A stretch of 64,000 nt of DNA from Stenotrophomonas sepilia (GCF_003244875.1 NZ_LXXZ01000087.1:62001-126000), one strand, 5' to 3'; shown: positions 28,685-37,968, counted from the first letter of the stretch. The notes: generated from the letters alone by a model not told the origin. Numbers and translations: made by a program.

Positions 28685-28780
28685 AGGAACGCGGCGAGCG
28701 GCCATACGCCGCCGATGGGTGACGTGGCGCCGTCGACCTGTTAACTTGCGCGCCACTTTCGTGGTTTACAGCATTCCCGC

Positions 28781-30892
28781 ATGTCGCTCTCGTCGTACCG
28801 CCCCATCCCCTCGCTGCTGTCTCTGGCCGTTTCCCTTGGCCTCGCCTCCACTGCCGCTGCAGCCCCGCAGGCCACCATGCTGGATGCGGTGCAGGTCACC
28901 GCTGCTGGTGATGCCACCGCGCAGGCGCGCGAGGCGCTGAAGCGCGTACCCGGCGCCAGCAACGTCATCGACGTGGCCAAGGCCGACAGCCGACTGTCCA
29001 CCAGTGCGGATGTGCTGGCCTATCAGCCGGGCATCAGCGCGCAATCGCCGGGCAACGAGGGCACCAGGATCTCGATCCGTGGCTCGGGCATCAACCGCGG
29101 GCCGGGCGCGCATGCCTCAGGCATTGCGGTATCGATCGACGGCCTGCCACTGACCGGCCCGGGTGGCACGCCTTACGAACTGCTGGAACCCCTGTGGCTG
29201 TCGCGCGTGGAAGTCCTGCGCGGCGCCAACGGCTTCGAGCGCGGCGCGTTGGCGCTGGGCGGTGCCATCGACTACGTCAGCCGCAGCGGCCGTGATTCGG
29301 CGGGCGTGCAGCTGCACTACGAAGCCGGCAGCCGTGGCTACCAGAAGCGCGGCCTCAGCTGGGGCGGCGTCAACGGCGATGTCGACTACTTCCTGGCCTA
29401 CACCGATACCGAGTTCGACGGTTACCAGCGCCATGCGCACGGCGACGGCAAGGGCGCGATGGCCAACATCGGCTGGCAGATCACGCCCGATCTGCAGACG
29501 CGCTTCTTCGTGCGCTACCGCGAAACCAATCACGAAACACCCGGTCGCTTGACCCGCGACCAGATCCGCAACGATCCACATGCCGCGAATGCGGCCAACC
29601 TGGCCATCGATGCGCGCCGCCCGCAGCCGGGCAGCACCTGGGTGGGCAATGTCACCACGCTGCAGATCGATGAGGACTCGTCGCTGCAGGCCGGGCTGGT
29701 CTACCACACCTACCCGATGGACTTGAACGAGAGCCTGTATCGCCAGCAGCTGGACTACGCCAACCTCAACGCCACACTGGACTACCGCCGCCGCCACCGG
29801 CTGTTCGGCCTGGACAGCGAGACCACGTTCGGCCTGCGCGTCACCCATGACCTGGATGCCGATGTGCGCGAGTCGCTGCGCTTTGCCAGCAACGGCTATG
29901 CCGCCGGCACGCGCACGCGCGACTTCCGCCACCACGGCACCGACAGCACACTGCACGTCAGCAACACCCTCACCTTCAATGACCGCCTGCGCATGCAGGC
30001 TGGGCTGGCACTGATCAACACCCGTCGCGATGTGCAGGTGACCTGGCCGAGCAGCGGCGGCCGCCTGCGCGAGCACGACTGGGACTACGCACCGCGACTG
30101 GGCTTTACCTGGCAGCACAGCGCGCAGACCCAGTGGTTCGGCAACCTCAGCCGTTCGGTGGAGGCACCGCACCCATGGTCGATGATCTGGGGCTCGAACC
30201 AGTACTTCGGGCCGGGCAATGGCCCATCCACTGGCCGCCAGCGCGCGCCGGTGCCGATGCAGAACCAGACCGCCACCACGCTGGAACTGGGCGCGCGCGG
30301 TGACGCGGCGCTGGGTCGCTGGGAACTGACCGGCTACTACGCCCACGTGAACCACGAACTGCTGAGCGTCGAACTGCAACCGGTGCCGAACCTGTTCATC
30401 GCCGAGAACAATGCCAGCCCCACCGTGCACCGCGGTATCGAAGCCGGATTGGACAGCACGCTGTGGCAGGCTGCACCGGGCCGCCTGTCGCTGCGCCAGG
30501 CGTATACCTTCAGCGATTTCCGCTACCGCCACGATGCACGTTTCGGCAGCAACCGCCTGCCCGGCCTGCCGCGCCACGCCTACCAGGCCGAGCTGCGTTT
30601 CGATCATGCATCCGGCCTGTACGCGGCGCTCAATACCGAATACGCCTCGCGCATCGCCGTGGACTACGCCAACAGCTACTGGGCCGACAGCCATGTGATC
30701 TTCGGCAGCCGCATCGGCTACGACGCACCCGGTGGCCGCTGGCAGGCCTGGGCGGAGATGCGCAACCTAGGCAATCGCCGCTACGCCGCCACCGTCACGC
30801 CGGGCTATGACGACGCCGGCAAGGATGTCGCGCGTTCGACGCCGGGCGAAGGCCGCGGCGTCTACGCGGGCGTGCGCTGGCGCTTTGAGTGA
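28781..30892 (+). CDS. TonB-dependent outer-membrane receptor
   Basis: A 703-residue receptor with signal peptide (about 1-28, ending ASTAAAAP). A TonB-box-like LDAVQVTA lies near 34, a plug domain at about 50-170 (SADVLAYQPGISAQ, RISIRGSG, VSIDGLPLTGPGG, RVEVLRGANGFERGALALGGAIDY), and a 22-stranded barrel follows, ending in GVYAGVRWRFE. The order resembles FecA-type siderophore receptors, but the ligand cannot be read from the sequence. No Fur box or sigma/anti-sigma pair is adjacent. The TonB proteins at 10267 and 11025 could power it. Confidence 0.93.
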   Translation: MSLSSYRPIPSLLSLAVSLGLASTAAAAPQATMLDAVQVTAAGDATAQAREALKRVPGASNVIDVAKADSRLSTSADVLAYQPGISAQSPGNEGTRISIRGSGINRGPGAHASGIAVSIDGLPLTGPGGTPYELLEPLWLSRVEVLRGANGFERGALALGGAIDYVSRSGRDSAGVQLHYEAGSRGYQKRGLSWGGVNGDVDYFLAYTDTEFDGYQRHAHGDGKGAMANIGWQITPDLQTRFFVRYRETNHETPGRLTRDQIRNDPHAANAANLAIDARRPQPGSTWVGNVTTLQIDEDSSLQAGLVYHTYPMDLNESLYRQQLDYANLNATLDYRRRHRLFGLDSETTFGLRVTHDLDADVRESLRFASNGYAAGTRTRDFRHHGTDSTLHVSNTLTFNDRLRMQAGLALINTRRDVQVTWPSSGGRLREHDWDYAPRLGFTWQHSAQTQWFGNLSRSVEAPHPWSMIWGSNQYFGPGNGPSTGRQRAPVPMQNQTATTLELGARGDAALGRWELTGYYAHVNHELLSVELQPVPNLFIAENNASPTVHRGIEAGLDSTLWQAAPGRLSLRQAYTFSDFRYRHDARFGSNRLPGLPRHAYQAELRFDHASGLYAALNTEYASRIAVDYANSYWADSHVIFGSRIGYDAPGGRWQAWAEMRNLGNRRYAATVTPGYDDAGKDVARSTPGEGRGVYAGVRWRFE

Positions 30893-30902
30893 TTGCTGCA
30901 GG

Positions 30903-30927
30903 CGGCGCCGGGTGTGATCCGGCGCCG
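30903..30927. terminator. Bidirectional hairpin between convergent genes
   Basis: A 9-bp stem CGGCGCCGG / CCGGCGCCG with loop GTGTGAT sits between the receptor stop (30892) and the end of the gene at 30939. The U-tract is weak (TCGTTCC). Confidence 0.65.
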
Positions 30928-30938
30928 TCGTTCCAGGG

Positions 30939-31457
30939 TCAGCCGATACGCCAGGGCGGCAGGCGCTCGCTGCGCTTCCAGATGGAAGGCGCGAAGCCGA
31001 CCAGCACCAGTGCCGCCAGCCACTTCGGCGACGTACTCAGCAGCGTCGAACCGAGCGAGCCGCCGCCGGGTGCGAGCGGCTCCTGCCACGGGTTGTAGCC
31101 CAGGTAGACGACGCTGCCAGCCCACCACAACAACGCCAGGCCGATGCCCACCAACAGCAGGGCCAGGGTGCGGCAGGTCCAGCGCTGCGAGGTGGTTCCC
31201 CACTCGCGGGACACCGCTACCAGCAGACCCACCACCAACAGCGACACCAGTGCCACCAGGCCGATATCGACCTTCGGTCCAATGCGCTCATAGGCGCAGG
31301 CACGGCATTGCGTCTCTTCCGCGGCAGTGGCGGCTTCAGCGCCATCGCCCTGCCCGGCTGCCGGCTGCGCCAGTGCTGCAAACGGCAACAACACCGCCAG
31401 CAGCGTCACCATGATCCAACGAAACAACGTCCTGTTCCTGCGTGCAGCGACATCCAT
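30939..31457 (-). CDS. Multi-pass membrane protein of unknown function (172 aa)
   Basis: Start ATG 31455-31457 has GAGGAAGAG upstream. An N-terminal hydrophobic segment (WIMVTLLAVLLPFAALAQP) looks like a signal peptide or first helix. A short Gln/Ala-rich loop carries a CxxC motif (QCRACAYE). Three membrane helices follow at about 64-82, 95-117 and 145-160 (LALLLVGIGLALLWWAGSVVYL is one; the run is interrupted only here for length). No family is recognised. It lies in line with another membrane gene at 31653-32432, and the two may work together. Confidence 0.75.
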   Translation of the reverse strand: MDVAARRNRTLFRWIMVTLLAVLLPFAALAQPAAGQGDGAEAATAAEETQCRACAYERIGPKVDIGLVALVSLLVVGLLVAVSREWGTTSQRWTCRTLALLLVGIGLALLWWAGSVVYLGYNPWQEPLAPGGGSLGSTLLSTSPKWLAALVLVGFAPSIWKRSERLPPWRIG

Positions 31458-31652
31458 GCGCTCTTCCTCGTCAGTGGTTGTGTGTCTCAGTGGGCGTTCG
31501 GCCATCCAGCGCCCCGGTTCCCGAAGCAGTATGACAAGCTCCCGATAGGTGAAACCGCCAGGACACGAATCCTCGGCGACCGCGATCATAGCCCACTGTT
31601 CATTGCGGCTGAAAACCGGTCGGGACCGGGCCATATGAAGGGAGCAACCGCA

Positions 31653-32432
31653 TTACAGCCCCTGGATGACCTGCAGCAGATGGCTTGCACCTGGCACGAG
31701 TTCCTGAGCAAGCCAGCCCAGCACCGCGAAGAACAGCAACAGGCCGATCAGCGGCCAGACCGTGTGCGACACGCATACCCGCCACCATCCCTGCTCGTGC
31801 ATGCCCTGCATGCGTCGGTACAGGCCGCCGGCGATGGCCGCGTCCACCAGCAGTTCGGCCATCAGCACCGGCGCCGACCACACCACCCATACGCTGGCCA
31901 GCAGGACGGTCGCCACCAGCGCGACGATGCCGAGGATGGCCAGCAGCGGCAGGCCCGCTTCGTCTTCAGCCAGCCCGGTCAACGGCAGCTCTCCGGCATC
32001 GCCACTGCTCACCGATGCCGGCCCGTTCCACGAGGCCGACGCACCGCCACCGCCGGAACGGCCGCCGGCGCCGCTCCACGGTGATTCCACGGCACTGCCG
32101 CGAGGGGTTGGGCTGCCACCGCCCACATCCGGCGACAGGCCATCCAGCACGTTGTCCCAACGCCAGCGGATCCAGATCCACATCAGCAGCAGGAACACGC
32201 CGTAGGCCAGCACTACGGCCATCGGGTAGCGAAACCACATCGCGTCGATACCGGCCAGGCGCAGCAGGTGCGAGGCAAGAAAACCTGCAGCGCCGGTCAG
32301 GGCGACGATCAGCGCCATCTGCAGGCGTGGCCAACCGCGCTGCTGCAAGTGCCTGCGCGCACGCACGACTTCGCTGCCGCGGTTCATCGGCAATGTCAGT
32401 GGGCTGCGTGAAAAATGGCGCGAGCGCTTCAT
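31653..32432 (-). CDS. Membrane protein of unknown function (259 aa)
   Basis: A basic N-terminus is followed by two helices (about 38-60, ALIVALTGAAGFLASHLL; 68-88, PMAVVLAYGVFLLLMWIWI), a Gly/Ser-rich linker at 95-140 (PSGAGGRSGGGG-type), and two or three further helices (162-190 and 220-245). No catalytic motif is seen. The glycine-rich middle is typical of inner-membrane proteins with a poorly ordered loop. It precedes the gene at 30939-31457 by 195 bp in the same direction; that gap shows no gene. Confidence 0.75.
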   Translation of the reverse strand: MKRSRHFSRSPLTLPMNRGSEVVRARRHLQQRGWPRLQMALIVALTGAAGFLASHLLRLAGIDAMWFRYPMAVVLAYGVFLLLMWIWIRWRWDNVLDGLSPDVGGGSPTPRGSAVESPWSGAGGRSGGGGASASWNGPASVSSGDAGELPLTGLAEDEAGLPLLAILGIVALVATVLLASVWVVWSAPVLMAELLVDAAIAGGLYRRMQGMHEQGWWRVCVSHTVWPLIGLLLFFAVLGWLAQELVPGASHLLQVIQGL

Positions 32433-32585
32433 GCCGCCGCCAGGGGGCGGGAGGCATCGCGGCCAGGGACCTCGGGAACCTGATGCTGCATGCGGACATC
32501 CTTGCCGGGCACGCGTAGGCGGTGTTGGGCGGATTCTACCGCGGGCAGCTCCGCTGTCCAGACGGCGGTTCCAAGCGGCCGATCC

Positions 32586-32969
32586 TCAGCTGCGATCAAT
32601 GATCCGTTCGATGCGGCCTCCCGCGAACACGAACTCGCTCTGGCCCTGCAGTTCCAGCTCGGTGCCCGCACGCGGTCCGTCGGGAACATCCTGCGCGAAC
32701 ACGCCGCGCCAGCCAATCGTCGCCGTCGCCCGATCACCATCGAACACCAGCGCCAGCAAGCGCTGTTCGCGCTCCCGGAACAGGCGCGCAGACTGGCGTG
32801 CCAGCTCGCCAAAGGCATCGACGCCTTCGGTGGCCATCGTCAGCTGGCCGCCACTGTGATTCTCGAAGCGTACGTTGTGCGCCAGCACGGCCAGCATGGC
32901 GTCGATATCGAAGCGGTTGTAGGCCTGCAGGTAGTGCTCGATCAACTGACGATGGTGCAATTCGTCCAT
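32586..32969 (-). CDS. SnoaL/NTF2-like fold protein
   Basis: A 127-residue protein started at ATG 32967-32969. The sequence HHRQLIEHYLQAYNRFDIDAML, HNVRFENHSGG, VDAFGELARQSARLF and ELQGQSEFVFAGGRIERIID follows the SnoaL-like member of the NTF2 fold: helices, then a curved sheet forming a small-molecule pocket. Such proteins may be isomerases, hydrolases or only binders. It lies 53 bp downstream of the TetR gene and is probably co-transcribed with it. The gap 32433-32585 downstream shows no gene. Confidence 0.8.
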   Translation of the reverse strand: MDELHHRQLIEHYLQAYNRFDIDAMLAVLAHNVRFENHSGGQLTMATEGVDAFGELARQSARLFREREQRLLALVFDGDRATATIGWRGVFAQDVPDGPRAGTELELQGQSEFVFAGGRIERIIDRS

Positions 32970-33022
32970 GGCGGCATCCAGTCGCGGGCTGCTGGCGAGT
33001 CTGGCCTGCCCGCACCGGCCGA

Positions 33023-33598
33023 TCAAGGCCGCGTGGCCGCCTTCAGCAGCTGCACTGCCACCTGGTCGAACGGGGCGATGTCCTGCAGCGCACGGCACAT
33101 CGCTACCGCGCCCTCCACGCTGGCGATCACCAGGCTGGCCAGTTCACCCGCCGCTGCCGGGACATGCCCTTCAGCGACGAACGCCGAGGCAAGATGCCCC
33201 TGCCAGCGCATGAACACCTCGGCCGCCGCCGCGCGGGGTTGGCTGGGCGTGGCCTCCACCGGCTCCTCCACGGCAGCGGCCAGCACCGGGCAGCCGGCGC
33301 GGAATTCTGAGCGCAGCAGACGCTCGCGCCACATCGCCAGGAACTGCTGCAGGCCCTGCACCGCCCCACCCTCCAGCAGCTCCATCAGCAGCGCCTCCAC
33401 CTTGTCGCCGGCCATGTGGGTGGCGCGCGCCAGCAACTCCTGCTTGCCGCCGGGAAAGTGGTGATAGGTGGAACCCAACGGCGCCTCGGCCAGCTTGGTC
33501 ACTTCGCGGATGCTGGTGGCATTGAGGCCTACCCGCGCCAGCATCTGTGCCGCAGCATCAATCACGCGTTGTGGCGCATCAGAGGGTCGCGGGCTCAC
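33023..33598 (-). CDS. TetR-family transcriptional repressor
   Basis: A 191-residue regulator starting at GTG 33596-33598 with AAGGAG 6 bases upstream; the longer open frame has no signal. The N-terminal helix-turn-helix is clear: APQRVIDAAAQMLARVGLNATSIREVTKLAEAPLGSTYHHFPGGKQELL (residues about 8-55, quoted in parts: GLNATSIREVTKLAEAP and STYHHFPGGKQELL). The C-terminal domain resembles the YxaF/LmrA type. It diverges from a thioesterase gene, and two repeat sites lie in the 69-bp gap, so it likely represses both directions. Confidence 0.92.
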   Translation of the reverse strand: MSPRPSDAPQRVIDAAAQMLARVGLNATSIREVTKLAEAPLGSTYHHFPGGKQELLARATHMAGDKVEALLMELLEGGAVQGLQQFLAMWRERLLRSEFRAGCPVLAAAVEEPVEATPSQPRAAAAEVFMRWQGHLASAFVAEGHVPAAAGELASLVIASVEGAVAMCRALQDIAPFDQVAVQLLKAATRP

Positions 33599-33616
33599 GG
33601 CGGTCTCCTTGCTAAG

Positions 33617-33665
33617 ACAATCGTCATAGATTAGCGTACCGGCGATTCTATAACAGTCGTCATAG
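33617..33665. promoter_or_regulatory. Two operator-like direct repeats between tetR-type and thioesterase genes
   Basis: ACAATCGTCATAG (33617-33629) and ACAGTCGTCATAG (33653-33665) match at 12 of 13 bases, 36 bp apart. Each contains an AC(N4)GT core able to bind a dimer. The second ends 2 bp before the thioesterase ATG, so a bound repressor would block its start. Assignment to the TetR protein is by position. Confidence 0.6.
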
Positions 33666-33667
33666 CC

Positions 33668-34213
33668 ATGAATCTCTGGTTCCGTCTGCTCCACCTGCTG
33701 CTGTGCAGCCTGTTCCGGCCGAAGCTGGAGGCCCCGTTCGGCGTCTCGCGGCTGCAGTTCCGGGTGCTGCCCAACGACCTGGACAGCAACCTGCACATGA
33801 CCAACGGCCGCTACTGGAACATCTTCGACCTGGGCCGGCTGGACCTGATCCTGCGCATGGGCCTGGGCCAGGTGGCGCTGCGCGAGAAATGGGCGCCGAT
33901 CGTCGGCGCCGGCACCATCCAGTTCCGCCGCGAATTGAAGCCGTTCCAGCGCTTCACCCTGGAAACACGACTGGTGGGCTGGGTCGGCTCGCGCGGCATC
34001 ATGGAGCAGCGCGTGCTGATCGGTGCCGAGCAGAAGATCGCCACGCGCGCGCTGCTGGTCACCGGCATCTACGACCGTCGCGCGCGCAAGTTCCTGGGCA
34101 TGCCGAAGATGATGGAAGCGATCGGCGTGGTCGCCCCGCCCTCGCCGCCGCTCAGTGCGGCCGCCGAAGCGCTGCTGGCCGCCGACGCAGCGTTGAAGCA
34201 GGACGACGCCTGA
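33668..34213 (+). CDS. Acyl-CoA thioesterase, hot-dog fold (THEM6-like)
   Basis: A 181-residue protein. A hydrophobic N-terminus (NLWFRLLHLLLCSLF) may touch the membrane. It is followed by FRVLPNDLDSNLHMTNGRYWNIFDLGRLDL, whose Asp and MTNGRYW pattern marks the 4-hydroxybenzoyl-CoA thioesterase-like group close to animal THEM6. RRELKPFQRFTLETRLVGW forms the central strand region. It probably hydrolyses acyl-CoA or another thioester. The TetR gene diverges from it and the operator-like repeats abut its start. Confidence 0.85.
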   Translation: MNLWFRLLHLLLCSLFRPKLEAPFGVSRLQFRVLPNDLDSNLHMTNGRYWNIFDLGRLDLILRMGLGQVALREKWAPIVGAGTIQFRRELKPFQRFTLETRLVGWVGSRGIMEQRVLIGAEQKIATRALLVTGIYDRRARKFLGMPKMMEAIGVVAPPSPPLSAAAEALLAADAALKQDDA

Positions 34214-34216
34214 GCC

Positions 34217-34951
34217 TCAGGGAGCCGCCACCGGCATCATGTGCTGTCCGCGCGATACGACCTGGGTACGCCCTCCCACGTGCAGCACGTACTCGAAGGA
34301 CTGCCGCATGCGGCTGTACGCGCCGCCCTCCGGCACGCCGTAGTTGGCACCCACGCTGAGGGTATGCCGGCCCGGCGGCAACGGCTTGAGCATCACCCAG
34401 TAGCCGTCGGCGGCGGCCAGCCGTGAGTCTGCGTCATCGGCATCCATGCGGAAGCAGCCTTCACTGCGCACCCGATGCATGCGCATGTCGCCCAGGGGTT
34501 GCCCATCCAGCAGCACCACTGCACTGATCAGATAATCGTTGTTGACCGCCGCCCCCGCCTGCAGCTCCTTGCAGGACACAGACTCATCCACCTGGTAGTG
34601 CGCCATGTTGATGATCGGCAGCAACAGGTACTTGCCCGCCGGCACCACGCATTCGCGATGTGGCCGGAAACGGCCATTGGTGCCGGCCAGGTTCCAGACC
34701 GGGCCTTCCTGGCCCACATCGCATACACGGCCATCCGGGTCGAGATAGGGCGCGCCGCCCTGGGCGTCGGCCCAGCGCCACCAGCGGGCGGTCCATTCGG
34801 CCAGTGAAACTCCGGCCACCGGCTCACGCGTCAGCGGCGAAGGCGCCGCCGTGTCTGCACTGAACGCCGGTACGGCCGCCAGCAGCAGTGCCATCGTTGC
34901 GCCGCTGCGGCGCAGCCATCCCTGGATTCCCTTCCGCATCACCCACCCCAT
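34217..34951 (-). CDS. Secreted protein of unknown function (244 aa)
   Basis: A signal peptide is evident (RKGIQGWLRRSGATMALLLAAVPAFSAD). The start is either ATG 34951 (AGGGA very close) or ATG 34939; I give the longer form. The mature part has SLAEWTARWWRWADAQGGAPYLD, CDVGQEGPVWNLAG and AGKYLLLPIINM, and ends in a beta-rich domain (PPGRHTLSVGANYG). The pattern of four cysteines suggests disulfides outside the cytoplasm. I do not recognise the family. It converges on the thioesterase gene with 3 bp between stops. Confidence 0.75.
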   Translation of the reverse strand: MGWVMRKGIQGWLRRSGATMALLLAAVPAFSADTAAPSPLTREPVAGVSLAEWTARWWRWADAQGGAPYLDPDGRVCDVGQEGPVWNLAGTNGRFRPHRECVVPAGKYLLLPIINMAHYQVDESVSCKELQAGAAVNNDYLISAVVLLDGQPLGDMRMHRVRSEGCFRMDADDADSRLAAADGYWVMLKPLPPGRHTLSVGANYGVPEGGAYSRMRQSFEYVLHVGGRTQVVSRGQHMMPVAAP

Positions 34952-35035
34952 CGTCCCTGGCGGCCACGCTGCGTGGCCAGCTCCAGGGCCATTTTACCTC
35001 GACGGGCTGGACGCTGTGCATTGCGGGTGCTGTGC

Positions 35036-35818
35036 CTAGTCCGGCGCCATTGCGCGCCTGATTGCAGCCTCCGCCAGCGGCGCCATCACCGCATAGCCCT
35101 TCGCCGTGGGATGCACGCCATCCTCGGCCAGCTGCGGATCCAGCCCTCCGGCGGCATTGGTCATCGGCGTGTAGTAGTCCAGATAGACCAGCTGCTTCGC
35201 ATCGGCATAGCGCTTCAATGCCGCGTTCAATGCGCGCACCTTGGGCGCAGGTGCCGTGCCCGGCAACCACGGGTAATCGCTGACCGGCAGCACCGATGCC
35301 AGTACCACGGCGATGCCATGTGCGCGTGCCAGGTCCACCATCGCGTGCAGGTTGTCTTCAATCATCGCCTGCGTGGTCGGGCCGGTGTTGCCGGCGATGT
35401 CGTTGGTGCCGGCCAGGATCACCACCACTTGCGGCTTCAGTGCCAGCACGTCCTGCGGGAACCGCACCAGCATCTGCGCCGTGGTCTGGCCACTGATGCC
35501 GCGGTTGAGCCAGCCCTTGCCGGGAAAGAACGATGCGCTGCCTTCCCTGCCCCAGCCTTCGGTGATGGAATCACCGAAGAACACCACGCGCGGCTGGCTT
35601 GGTACCGTCGCAGGCAGCCGCGCGTTGGCTTCACGATAGTGCTGCAGCTGCGGCCAATCGGCCAAGCGCTGCTGCATGAAACGCACTTCGTCCGCGCGCA
35701 GGCTTTCGACAGGCTCCAGCAGTAACGGGTTGATTGCGGGCATCTCGGCCGCCCCCCCGTGGGCGCTCAGCGCGATACCGAGGGCAACTGCGGCCAGGCC
35801 GCCGGACAAGGAACGCAT
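35036..35818 (-). CDS. Secreted SGNH/GDSL-family hydrolase
   Basis: A 260-residue protein with a signal peptide (RSLSGGLAAVALGIALSAHGGAAE). The SGNH blocks are present: VVFFGDSITEGWG near 78 (nucleophile Ser), NRGISGQTT near 102 (Gly), VVILAGTNDIAGN near 132 (Asn) and DGVHPTAKGYAVM near 235 (Asp and His). It resembles secreted lipase/acylhydrolase proteins acting on esters or acylated glycans. It is a single gene between the secreted protein at 34217 and the metalloprotease at 35868. Confidence 0.9.
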   Translation of the reverse strand: MRSLSGGLAAVALGIALSAHGGAAEMPAINPLLLEPVESLRADEVRFMQQRLADWPQLQHYREANARLPATVPSQPRVVFFGDSITEGWGREGSASFFPGKGWLNRGISGQTTAQMLVRFPQDVLALKPQVVVILAGTNDIAGNTGPTTQAMIEDNLHAMVDLARAHGIAVVLASVLPVSDYPWLPGTAPAPKVRALNAALKRYADAKQLVYLDYYTPMTNAAGGLDPQLAEDGVHPTAKGYAVMAPLAEAAIRRAMAPD

Positions 35819-35867
35819 GGGGTCTCTCCCTTGAATGTCCGGGCCAGTCTAGCGCGCGGCCTCGCGC

Positions 35868-36833
35868 TTACCGCGCCGCAGACCGCGCGGCCACGCCGGT
35901 CACCTTGGCCGGCATCCACATGCCGGGCGTCCAGCCGCTGGCGGCCAGGATCGCCTTCGGGTTGTCCTGCTGGATCAGCGCGCGCACCGCGTCACGCTTG
36001 TCCTTGGCCTGCAGGTAGTAGGCCTTGGCGATGCGGTAGCCCACCCAGTACCCGAGGTCATAGGGCTCCTGCGAACCGGGCTTGTAGTTGTACAGCCACG
36101 GCGACAGATCGGTACTGTCCACATCCAGCGCAAAGGCGCTTTCAATGTGGACCTCGCGGCCGCGCGTCCACGCCGCATGGCGACTGTTGCCGACGTTGCC
36201 GGAAATCAATTCGGCGATGAATTCGGCGATACCTTCGCCCAGCGAAACACGCAGCACCGTCGCATGCGGGTCGCCGGGCTCGAAATCGTTCAGGCCGGTC
36301 TGCTGGATGTGCACGTACTCGTGCGCGATCACGTGCACGAAACGGTCCTGCACGTTGGGATTCATGAAATCGGCTGCACACAGCACTTCCAGGCCGATGA
36401 TCAACCCACTCTTCGAGGTCAACCCGACCGGCCGACCACGGCCGACCGCGAGGGTCACCGGAGGAAACGCGGCCTGCGGATAGATCGCCTGCAGGTTGCC
36501 GAACACCTCCGCCAGGCGCTGCTTCACCGCCGGCAGCTCCGCCAGGCAGCTGCGGCCCTGCGCATACGCCCCGGGCTGGCTGGCAATGGCTTCGGCCATG
36601 CGTTCGGGCGTGACACGGCGCGCCTTCGCCAGTTCACCCGGGCCCGGACTGCCTTCGGCCAGGTAACCGGCCAGCTGGGCGACACTGGGCTTGCCGCCGG
36701 TGCTGTCGTAGAGCGCGTAGAAGCGGCTGGCATCGGTGGTGAGGATCTGCGGCCCCGGCGGGGTACCCGCCGATGCCACGCCGACCACCCCGGCACAGGC
36801 AAGGGCAAGCAGGCAACGCAGGAAACTGGACAT
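35868..36833 (-). CDS. Secreted DUF2268-type zinc metalloprotease
   Basis: A 321-residue protein starting at ATG 36831-36833 with GGAG upstream. Signal peptide SFLRCLLALACAGVVGVASA. The gluzincin motif is HVIAHEYVHIQQ near residue 170 (HExxH), and the downstream Glu lies in LGEGIAEFIAELI near 204. Tyr/Pro-rich segments and GYWVGYRIAKAYY near 275 match the DUF2268 predicted Zn-dependent protease family. It may process peptides in the periplasm. No partner gene is evident. Confidence 0.85.
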   Translation of the reverse strand: MSSFLRCLLALACAGVVGVASAGTPPGPQILTTDASRFYALYDSTGGKPSVAQLAGYLAEGSPGPGELAKARRVTPERMAEAIASQPGAYAQGRSCLAELPAVKQRLAEVFGNLQAIYPQAAFPPVTLAVGRGRPVGLTSKSGLIIGLEVLCAADFMNPNVQDRFVHVIAHEYVHIQQTGLNDFEPGDPHATVLRVSLGEGIAEFIAELISGNVGNSRHAAWTRGREVHIESAFALDVDSTDLSPWLYNYKPGSQEPYDLGYWVGYRIAKAYYLQAKDKRDAVRALIQQDNPKAILAASGWTPGMWMPAKVTGVAARSAAR

Positions 36834-36971
36834 CGCTCCGTCCTTGGTGGAGTGCATGCGAAGCGCGCAATCTATCACTCCGCCCCGGCCACCGCAGCGG
36901 GCACATGCAGGCCCTTCGGGGCTGTGCCAGACTCACTCAGGCACCTGCCATGGATGATGGAGCACCGCACG

Positions 36972-37955
36972 ATGATGATCGTTCCCGCGTACTGGGCCGA
37001 AGCCCGCCTGCAGGCCCGTTTCCGTGGCCGGCCGGTGGTCGTGCGCCGCTTCGGCTGGTCCGATGAGGGACCTGCCGAGGCCCAGGCCCACGCCGACCGC
37101 CGCGCCAACGAAGCCCTCAATGCCATCCTCGCCGGGCAGGTGCTGCCGCGTCGCGAAGTGCGCAGCAACTATGGCGTGGAGGGTGTGCCAATCCGCGAGC
37201 AGATCGTGCAGCGCGACGGCGATGTCATCATCACCCGCAACAGCTATGGCGCATTGTGTCTCAACAGCCCCGACGTGCTGTTTGCCGACATCGATCATGC
37301 GCAGCCACCGGCCGGATGCGTGATACCGGCCATCGTCGCTGCGATCGTGCTGCTTGCCGGCGCCATCATCGGCACCCTGCTCTGGCACTGGCTGGTGGGC
37401 CTGGTACTGGGCGTGGCGGCAGTGCTGCTGGTCAACGCGGCACTGCTGATGCGGCGGAAGCAGCGCCTGGCCGCCGCCGGCGGTGCTGAAGGGCTTGCGC
37501 TGAAACGCGTGGACGCCTTCAGCGAACAGCATCCCGATTGGCACCTGCGTGCCTACCGCACACCCGCCGGGCTGCGCGTGCTGGCGATGCATGCCACGTT
37601 CTCACCGGAGGACGAGCAGCTCCAGGCATTCTTCAAGGCACTGGGCACCGACACCCTGTACGCGCGCATGTGCCGGCTGCAGCATTGTTTCCGTGCGCGA
37701 CTGACACCGAAGCCATGGCGCGTCGGCCTGAAGTACCGCATCCGGCCGCCTGTGGCCGCGTGGTCAGCCGAACAGGCCAACAATCCGGATCGACTGGCCT
37801 GGATTGCCGAGTACGAAAAGAAGAGTGCCGGCTTTGCCGCGTGCACCTACCTGCGCAGCTTCGGCGACACCTCCCGGGTGCATGCCAAGGCCGAGCATGT
37901 GCGCGAGCTGCACGATCGGCTGTCGCACGCTCAGGACCGGTTACCGCTGGCCTGA
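36972..37955 (+). CDS. Membrane protein of unknown function (327 aa)
   Basis: The start ATG 36972 has GGAG about 10 bases upstream; other in-frame ATGs lie at 36954, 36957 and 36975. Residues 1-110 form a soluble domain rich in charged residues (PAYWAEARLQARFRGRPVVV). Two membrane helices follow at about 117-138 and 140-160. The C-terminal half (AFSEQHPDWHLRAYRTPAGLRVLAMHATFSP, quoted in two parts: FSEQHPDWHLRAYRTPAG and RVLAMHATFSP) is soluble and Arg-rich. I recall similar unannotated proteins in xanthomonads but no function. Confidence 0.75.
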   Translation: MMIVPAYWAEARLQARFRGRPVVVRRFGWSDEGPAEAQAHADRRANEALNAILAGQVLPRREVRSNYGVEGVPIREQIVQRDGDVIITRNSYGALCLNSPDVLFADIDHAQPPAGCVIPAIVAAIVLLAGAIIGTLLWHWLVGLVLGVAAVLLVNAALLMRRKQRLAAAGGAEGLALKRVDAFSEQHPDWHLRAYRTPAGLRVLAMHATFSPEDEQLQAFFKALGTDTLYARMCRLQHCFRARLTPKPWRVGLKYRIRPPVAAWSAEQANNPDRLAWIAEYEKKSAGFAACTYLRSFGDTSRVHAKAEHVRELHDRLSHAQDRLPLA

Positions 37956-37968
37956 ACGCAGTGAGCGC

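Noticed and set aside
31308..32084. Plus-strand gene opposite the two membrane proteins
   Set aside because: No ribosome site and no recognisable domain; membrane-helix patterns on the minus strand explain the composition.
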